A stretch of DNA of 64,000 nt, from NCBI RefSeq assembly GCF_001570485.1, contig NZ_BCTA01000086.1:1-64000 (forward strand), read 5' to 3'. Below the pieces are notes generated by a model. It worked only from the letters and a program-made list of their open reading frames with translations. It did no database searches and had not been told where the DNA came from. The DNA is from Mycolicibacterium novocastrense (GTDB lineage Bacteria > Actinomycetota > Actinomycetes > Mycobacteriales > Mycobacteriaceae). How positions within the stretch are numbered: the stretch's first letter is position 1; each line of letters opens with the position of its first letter. This document shows, piece by piece, positions 58,743 through 64,000 of the stretch. The translations under genes were made by a program, and so were the position numbers.

Positions 58743-60157
58743 AAGATGGCACCCGAAGTGTATTTGGCCGCTTCGGGATAACGGCTCACCAACTCATCGA
58801 CCGCCGCGACGACGCGGGCCACCTGATCGCCCGCCGCACCGGTGAACGCCTGCTTGTCGGCCAGCGCCGCATCGAGCGCCGGACGGTCCAGCGGCAGCCG
58901 CGAGTCGGCCGCCAACCGATCCAGCAGATCGGGCTCCTGGCCCTTCTCCCGCATGGCCAAAGCCACCGCCACGGCGTGCTCCTTGATCACCTCGTGCGCG
59001 GTTTCGCGGCCCACCCCGGCCCGGACGGCGGCGATGAGGATCCGCGTCGTCGCCAGGAACGGCAGGTAGCGGTCCAGTTCACGCTGGATCACCGCGGGGT
59101 AGGCGCCGAACTCGTCGAGCACGGTCAGGAACGTCTCGATCTGTCCGTCCACGGCGAAGAACGCATCCGGCAGCGCCACGCGACGCACCACCGAGCAGAA
59201 CACGTCGCCCTCATTCCATTGCGCGCCTGCGAGTTCAGCCGCCATGGAGCCGTAACCGCGCAGCACCACCTGCAACCCGTTGACCCGTTCACACGACCGC
59301 GTGTTCATCTTGTGCGGCATCGCCGACGATCCCACCTGCCCGGGTGCGAAGCCCTCGGTGACCAGTTCGTGGCCGGCCATCAGCCGGATGGTGTGGGCCA
59401 TCGACGACGGGCCGGCGCCCACCTGCACCAGCGCGGAGACGACGTCGTGGTCCAGCGAGCGCGGGTACACCTGCCCGACACTGGTGAAAATCTCTGTGAA
59501 TCCGAGGAATTCGGCGACCCTCCGCTCGAGTTCGGCAAGCCGCGAGGCGTCGCCGTCGAACAGGTCGAGCATGTCCTGGGCGGTGCCCATCGGGCCCTTC
59601 ACCCCGCGCAACGGGTAGCGGTCGGTCAACGAGCGCAGGCGCTGCAACGCGATCAGCAGCTCCTCGGCCGCCGAGGCGAACCGCTTGCCCAATGTGGTGG
59701 CCTGTGCCGCGACGTTGTGGCTGCGGCCGGCCATCACCAGATCGCGGTACAACACGGCGCGCTCGGCCAACCGGGCCACGACGGCCACACCGTGGGAGTG
59801 CACCAGTTCGAGGGAGCGCCGGATCTGGAGCTGCTCGACGTTCTCGGTCAGGTCGCGACTCGTCATGCCCTTGTGCACGTGTTCGTGACCCGCCAGCGCG
59901 TTGAACTCCTCGATGCGCGCCTTGACGTCGTGGCGCAGCACGCGTTCGCGGGCGGCGATCGAGGCGAGGTCGACCTGTTCGAGCACCCGCTCGTAGTCGT
60001 CGAGCACGCCGGCGGGCACATCCACGCCCAGCTCCGCCTGGGCGCGAAGCACCGCCAGCCACAGCCGGCGCTCCGCGACGACCTTGGCTTCCGGTGACCA
60101 GATCGCCACCATGTCCTCGCTGGCGTACCGATTGGCCAGCACGTTGGGGATCGTCAC
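58739..60157 (-). CDS. purB: Adenylosuccinate lyase PurB
   Basis: A 472-residue lyase that splits SAICAR and adenylosuccinate, used twice in purine synthesis. Motifs: TIPNVLANRYASEDM, HEHVHKGMTSRDLTENVE, AGRSHNVAAQATTLGKRFA and the fumarase-superfamily signature VGSSAMPHKMNTRSCER. GTG 60157 gives the family N-terminus and length; a TAAGCT box ends eight bases before it. It is followed by cyp126 and the TDT gene in one overlapping unit. Confidence 0.96.
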   Translation of the reverse strand: MTIPNVLANRYASEDMVAIWSPEAKVVAERRLWLAVLRAQAELGVDVPAGVLDDYERVLEQVDLASIAARERVLRHDVKARIEEFNALAGHEHVHKGMTSRDLTENVEQLQIRRSLELVHSHGVAVVARLAERAVLYRDLVMAGRSHNVAAQATTLGKRFASAAEELLIALQRLRSLTDRYPLRGVKGPMGTAQDMLDLFDGDASRLAELERRVAEFLGFTEIFTSVGQVYPRSLDHDVVSALVQVGAGPSSMAHTIRLMAGHELVTEGFAPGQVGSSAMPHKMNTRSCERVNGLQVVLRGYGSMAAELAGAQWNEGDVFCSVVRRVALPDAFFAVDGQIETFLTVLDEFGAYPAVIQRELDRYLPFLATTRILIAAVRAGVGRETAHEVIKEHAVAVALAMREKGQEPDLLDRLAADSRLPLDRPALDAALADKQAFTGAAGDQVARVVAAVDELVSRYPEAAKYTSGAIL

Positions 60158-60197
60158 AACCACTGAGCTTACGACCCGGCTGGTGCAGGCTGGTCCC

Positions 60198-60989
60198 ATG
60201 TACTTCGTCGGGCTCGATCTCGCGTGGGCGGGGCGAAACCAATCCGGGGTGGCCGTCCTCGACGACGACGGACGGCTAGTGCACGTGGGTGCGGCGGTCA
60301 GCGACGACGAGATCGCGGCGGCCCTCGCGCCGTATGTCGAGGGCCCCTGCGTGGTGGGCGTGGACGCGCCGCTCATCGTCACCAACCCCAGCGGGTACCG
60401 GCTCGGCGAGACGCTCTACAACCGGGACTTCGCGCCGTTCGAGGCCACCGCGCAGCCCGCGAACACGAGCAATCCGCTGTTCGATCCGCCCCGCGCCGAG
60501 GTCCTCTGCCAACGGCTCGGCCTGGACCCCGACCCGCTGTCGCGCAGCGACCGCCGGGCGATCGAGGTCTACCCCCACGCGGCGACGATCGCACTGTTCA
60601 GACTCGGCAAGACGCTCAAATACAAGCGGCGCGCCAAAGATGTCGCCAAACGCAAGCACGAGCTGCTGCGCATGGTGGGGCTGATCGAGGGGTTGAACGA
60701 CGCGACGCCGCGGCTTCGGGTGCGCGACAGTCCCGCCTGGCTCGAAATTCGCCGAAGGATCGAGGCAAGCGATCGCGCCTTCCAGCTGAACGCTTGCGAG
60801 GATCCCGTCGACGCGGTGCTCTGTGCGTACGCCGCGCTGTTTTTCGAGCGGCGACGCCACGACGTCACGATCTACGGCGACCGCGAGGCCGGCTACATCG
60901 TCACGCCGGCGCTACCGCCGGGGCTGACACCGACTCCCCGAGCCCGTGGCAGGCAGCCGGGCGGTCAGTCCGGCGTCTGCGCCAGTTGA
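60198..60989 (+). CDS. DUF429 protein (RNase H-like fold)
   Basis: A 263-residue protein matching DUF429: MYFVGLDLAWAGRNQSGVAV, GVDAPLIVTNPSGYRLGETL, AIEVYPHAATIALFRLGKTL and DPVDAVLCAYAALFFERR, with conserved acidic residues as in nuclease-type RNase H folds. Function is unknown. The ATG begins a typical family N-terminus. It is divergent from purB, and its 3' end overlaps the convergent permease gene by 25 bp. Confidence 0.85.
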   Translation: MYFVGLDLAWAGRNQSGVAVLDDDGRLVHVGAAVSDDEIAAALAPYVEGPCVVGVDAPLIVTNPSGYRLGETLYNRDFAPFEATAQPANTSNPLFDPPRAEVLCQRLGLDPDPLSRSDRRAIEVYPHAATIALFRLGKTLKYKRRAKDVAKRKHELLRMVGLIEGLNDATPRLRVRDSPAWLEIRRRIEASDRAFQLNACEDPVDAVLCAYAALFFERRRHDVTIYGDREAGYIVTPALPPGLTPTPRARGRQPGGQSGVCAS

Positions 60990-62383
60990 GTCGGATCGGT
61001 GATGCCGGCGACCTTGATGCCGAGCCGCCGGTTGATCGCCATGGTGACGAGGAAGAGCACGATTCCGATCAGCACCAGGATCCCGCCCAGCAGATACTGC
61101 GTGCCCGGACGGCCCGACAGCGGCGTCACCAGGTACAGCGAGGTGATGAACCCGATGACGGGCAGTACCGTGGGTGTCCGGAAGTGCCGGTCGTCCTTGA
61201 CGGCATCGCGACGTAGAACCAACACCGCGACGTTGACCGTCGCGAAGACCGCCAACAACAGCAGCGACGTGGTGCCGCCGAGCACCGAGAGCGCCTTGCT
61301 GCTCGCGAACGCCGAGACATAGAAGATCAGCCCGAACGCGACGATGGTCGTGAAAATGATTGCCACCCACGGGGTGTGGCGAGTCCGGTGCACCGAACCC
61401 AGCACCGGCGGCAGAACGTGCTGGCGTGCCATGCCGTAGATCAACCGGCTGGCCATCAGCATGTTGATCAGCGCGGTGTTGGAGACCGCGAACATCGTGA
61501 TGAACGGGAACAACTCGTCGATCGGAAGTCCGGGCGCGGCGGCCTCGACCACGCTCACCAGTGGAGTGCTGCTCTCCCGCAATTCGCCGATCGGCACCAG
61601 TGCCACGGCGATGATCGACACCAGGATGTAGACGACGCCCGCGATGCTCAGGCCGGTCAACAACACCTTCGGGAAGATCCGGACGGGGTCCTTGGTCTCC
61701 TCGGCCATGTTGACCGAGTCCTCGAAGCCGACCATGGCGAAGAAGGCCAGCGATGTCGCCGCGGTGATCGCGACGAATGTGCTTCGGTCCTCGCTGCTTT
61801 CGAACATCACGATGCGTGAGAAGTCGTGGTCGCCGGCCTGGGTGAAGGCCCACAGCCCGACGAAGATCACCAGGAGCAGACCGCTGATCTCGATGACGGT
61901 CAGGCCGACGTTGAGCTTGACGCTCTCGCTGACACCGCGCAGGTTGATCGCGGCGAGGACGGCCATGAAGGTCAACGCGATGACCGCGACGCCCGCCTTA
62001 CCCCAATCCAGGCCGAAACCCTTGATCAGGTTGGCCGCGAACGCCTGTGATGCGGTCGAGGCCGACGTGATGCCCGAACACATCACCACGAACGCGACCA
62101 GGAACGTGAAGAACTGGATCCCGAATGCCTTGTGCACGTAGAGCGCCGCGCCCGCGGCTTGCGGGTACTTGGTGACGAGTTCCAGATAGGAGAACGCGGT
62201 GATGGTGGCGATGGCGAACGCGAGCAGGAACGGCAGCCATGCCGCCCCACCCACTTCCCCGGCGACCTGACCGGTCAGCGCGTAGACACCGGTACCGAGG
62301 ATGTCGCCGACGATGAACAGCAGCAACAACCCCGGGCCCATCACCCGCCGTAGCTCAGGTTGCTTGTCGGTCGGCGTACTCAC
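60965..62383 (-). CDS. APC-family amino acid permease
   Basis: A 472-residue transporter with twelve or so hydrophobic helices. The first APC helix is VMGPGLLLLFIVGDILGTGV, later ones include ATSLAFFAMVGFEDSVNMAE and RHTPWVAIIFTTIVAFGLIF. Substrate is not assignable, probably an amino acid or amine. GTG 62383 is preferred; TTG 62404 is in frame seven codons earlier. The GTG overlaps the stop of a ten-codon ORF that has a strong SD, so coupled translation is likely. It lies downstream of a TetR gene. Confidence 0.88.
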   Translation of the reverse strand: MSTPTDKQPELRRVMGPGLLLLFIVGDILGTGVYALTGQVAGEVGGAAWLPFLLAFAIATITAFSYLELVTKYPQAAGAALYVHKAFGIQFFTFLVAFVVMCSGITSASTASQAFAANLIKGFGLDWGKAGVAVIALTFMAVLAAINLRGVSESVKLNVGLTVIEISGLLLVIFVGLWAFTQAGDHDFSRIVMFESSEDRSTFVAITAATSLAFFAMVGFEDSVNMAEETKDPVRIFPKVLLTGLSIAGVVYILVSIIAVALVPIGELRESSTPLVSVVEAAAPGLPIDELFPFITMFAVSNTALINMLMASRLIYGMARQHVLPPVLGSVHRTRHTPWVAIIFTTIVAFGLIFYVSAFASSKALSVLGGTTSLLLLAVFATVNVAVLVLRRDAVKDDRHFRTPTVLPVIGFITSLYLVTPLSGRPGTQYLLGGILVLIGIVLFLVTMAINRRLGIKVAGITDPTQLAQTPD

Positions 62384-62412
62384 CGTCGTCTGCTCTTCGC
62401 GCAAGCGCTCAT
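62380..62412 (-). CDS. Ten-codon ORF coupled to the permease start
   Basis: ATG 62412 opens MSACAKSRRR and stops with TGA at 62382-62380, overlapping the permease GTG (GTGA). AGGAGGG lies seven bases before this ATG, whereas the GTG has no clear site of its own. It is a plausible leader ORF that delivers ribosomes to the permease start. It could instead be chance, with TTG 62404 as the true start. Confidence 0.4.
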   Translation of the reverse strand: MSACAKSRRR

Positions 62413-62432
62413 CGGTGCCCTCCTGGTGACAC

Positions 62433-63062
62433 CTACACCTGTGCCACTCGTTCGTCGATTGGTGCCAACACGTCTATCACGTCGATCAAGGTCGCGCGTG
62501 CCGTTGCGCGAGGGCCGTCGCCCTCGGCGACGAGCGCCGCCACCACCGCACCATCGACCGCGTTGACCAACGCGGTGAGGTACTCGGCGCGCACCGAGCG
62601 ACCCGAGCGCTCGATGACCTCGATGACGGCATCGGTGCGCTGGCGCATGATCCGCCGTTGGACTTCGCGCAGCATGGGGTGACGCGCGCAGGCGATATAG
62701 CGCTCATAGCGCGAGATCAGCTGTTCGCTGACCCGCTGCCCCACCACGTCGTCGACCAACAGATCCACCAGGATGTCGGCGGTCGACTCCGCGCCTCGCC
62801 GCCGGCGCGACAGCATCGCCACGTGCGCGCGCAACTGTTCGGCCTCCCGCTCGCCGACGTATTCGACGGCCTTGGCGATCAGATCGTCCAGCGAGGAAAA
62901 GTAGTACGTCGTCGACGCCAACGGCAGACCGGCGCGACGGGCCACCGCGCGATGCCGCACCGCGTCGAATCCGCCCTCGCACAGCAGATCGGCAGCGGCG
63001 CTGACCAGCGCAAAGCGTCGACGTTCTCCCTTGGGAGTGACCGCTGCCGTCACCTTTAGCAT
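62433..63062 (-). CDS. TetR-family regulator
   Basis: A 209-residue TetR protein: TPKGERRRFALVSAAADLL, HTH FDAVRHRAVARRAGLPLASTTYYF and a C-terminal ligand domain (ISRYERYIACARHPMLREVQ, LTALVNAVDGAVVAALVAE). ATG 63062 was taken; GTG 63038 or ATG 63113 are possible. It lies 50 bp upstream of the permease, which it may control, and is divergent from the exported esterase gene. It matches Rv0775 by position from memory. Confidence 0.85.
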   Translation of the reverse strand: MLKVTAAVTPKGERRRFALVSAAADLLCEGGFDAVRHRAVARRAGLPLASTTYYFSSLDDLIAKAVEYVGEREAEQLRAHVAMLSRRRRGAESTADILVDLLVDDVVGQRVSEQLISRYERYIACARHPMLREVQRRIMRQRTDAVIEVIERSGRSVRAEYLTALVNAVDGAVVAALVAEGDGPRATARATLIDVIDVLAPIDERVAQV

Positions 63063-63201
63063 GCTGCCAGTCGGGCGGCCGTCCCATCGCGCTTTCGGCC
63101 AATCGTCAGGCATTCTCACCGAAGTCGGGGCCGGTGTTTCTGATGCGACGGGCCAGTCTCCGCGCGCCGGGCAGTCACGCCGCGATGGCATCATGGCCGC
63201 C

Positions 63202-64000
63202 ATGCCCGAACTGAGCCGTCGATCGCTTCTGCGTCTCGGGGTCGGCACGGCTGCCGGAGTGGCGGCGCTGCGGCTGGCGCCCGCGGTGCCGGCCGCACCC
63301 GCCGCGCCGACCTACGTCGACGGTTCGTTCGTCTCGGCGGCCCGCGGCGGCCTGGAGACCAATTGGGCGATCGCCCGTCCGCCCGGCCAGACCGCGCCGC
63401 TGCGTCCGGTCATCGCGCTGCACGGTAAGGGGCAAAACGCAGCGGGTGTGATGGCCGGCGGGGTGGAACAGGGCTTGGCCCAGGCCGTCGCCGCGGGGCT
63501 GCCACCCTTCGCGGTCGTCGCCGTCGACGGCGGTGGAAGCTACTGGCACAAGCGGGCCTCCGGCGAGGACTCCGGGGCGATGGTGCTCGACGAGCTGATC
63601 CCGATGCTTGGCTCACAAGGTCTGGACACCTCACGCGTCGGTTTCCTCGGCTGGTCGATGGGCGGCTACGGCGCACTGCTGCTCGGCGCGCGGCTCGGCC
63701 CCGCCCGCACCGCCGCGATCTGCGCCGTCAGTCCCGCGCTGTGGACGTCCTCCGGCGCCGCAGCGCCCGGTGCGTTCGACAGCGCGGAAGACTATGCCGC
63801 CAACAGTGTTTGGGGGTTGCCCGCGCTGGCATCGATTCCGATCCGGATCGACTGCGGGACCGGCGATCCGTTCTACTCGGCGACGAAGGAGTTCACCGCG
63901 CAGCTGCCGAATCCGCCCGCCGGCGGGTTCTCGCCCGGTGGGCACGACGCCGGGTTCTGGAGCTCGCAGCTGCCCGCCGAGCTGGCCTGGATGGCCCCGC
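63202..64000 (+). CDS. Tat-exported alpha/beta-hydrolase (esterase), cut by the window end
   Basis: The first 266 codons of a gene that runs off the window. A twin-arginine signal (LSRRSLLRLGVGTAAGVAAL) with Ala-rich cleavage region leads to an esterase-D/feruloyl-esterase-like alpha/beta fold: PVIALHGKGQNAAG, nucleophile Ser in VGFLGWSMGGYGALLLGA, the acidic region CGTGDPFYS and the catalytic His in FSPGGHDAGFW. It corresponds to Rv0774c. ATG 63193 is an in-frame alternative start three codons upstream. The 130 bp to the divergent TetR gene should hold both promoters. Confidence 0.88.
   Translation, partial: MPELSRRSLLRLGVGTAAGVAALRLAPAVPAAPAAPTYVDGSFVSAARGGLETNWAIARPPGQTAPLRPVIALHGKGQNAAGVMAGGVEQGLAQAVAAGLPPFAVVAVDGGGSYWHKRASGEDSGAMVLDELIPMLGSQGLDTSRVGFLGWSMGGYGALLLGARLGPARTAAICAVSPALWTSSGAAAPGAFDSAEDYAANSVWGLPALASIPIRIDCGTGDPFYSATKEFTAQLPNPPAGGFSPGGHDAGFWSSQLPAELAWMAP

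Noticed and set aside
1..64000. CRISPR array, rRNA operon or insertion sequence
   Set aside because: I saw no regular repeat-spacer pattern, no rRNA sequence and no transposase with terminal repeats anywhere in the window.

Overview
The window comes from a mycobacterium, most likely a fast-growing Mycolicibacterium-type species. The DNA is GC-rich, and the gene set and order match from memory the Mycobacterium tuberculosis interval around Rv0774c-Rv0826, read in the opposite direction. Diagnostic genes are desA1, mshD, the GlnR-type regulator, lmeA, the polycysteine leader with cysA2/sseC, DyP peroxidase plus Cfp29 encapsulin, cyp126 and purB. All identifications rest on reading motifs and remembered families; no search was run.

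Layout. (1) 1-4.9 kb: the right end of an integrated mobile element. It holds a MobF/TrwC-type relaxase-helicase broken by three single-base frameshifts, an excisionase-like HTH gene and a tyrosine integrase that ends next to the 3' end of a tRNA-Phe gene. (2) 4.9-5.4 kb: four tRNA genes, Phe, Asp and Glu on the minus strand and Lys on the plus strand. (3) 5.4-11.5 kb: a DUF2236 protein with a divergent TetR regulator, three tandem secreted PASTA-like paralogues, desA1 and a dihydrouridine synthase. (4) 11.6-20.3 kb: cell-wall and phosphate block with an LCP ligase, phoU, the pstSCAB operon (a Pho box GTTCACC-N4-GTTCACC lies upstream of both phoU and pstS), mshD and glnR. (5) 20.4-25.9 kb: lmeA, a thioredoxin-like gene, the Cys-rich leader peptide with its sulfur operon, a coupled set of a 32-residue membrane protein, nitrobindin and a lipoprotein, then a solute-binding lipoprotein behind a long structured leader.

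(6) 25.9-46.4 kb: aminotransferase, YgfZ, DUF3073, then the purine genes purM, purF, purL, purQ and purS. Between them lie a disrupted DoxX gene, a lone MCE gene divergent from a sterol-carrier-like gene, an alpha/beta-hydrolase-CPBP-SDR operon, a serine hydrolase, pepC and the encapsulin pair. (7) 46.4-60.2 kb: UlaG-like hydrolase, FAD dehydrogenase, GPx, TetR, ptrB with purC, an AbiEi/DUF559-like protein, a DUF1707 protein, a TDT transporter, cyp126 and purB. (8) 60.2-64 kb: DUF429, an APC permease with a short upstream ORF, TetR and a Tat-exported esterase cut by the window end.

The purine genes purM, F, L, Q, S, C and B supply most IMP/AMP synthesis steps. PstSCAB, PhoU and the Pho boxes form one phosphate-uptake regulon. 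Many genes show a TANNNT -10 box 6-7 bases before an ATG or GTG, so leaderless transcription is common here, and this fixes several start codons (purL, purS, purC, phoU and others).
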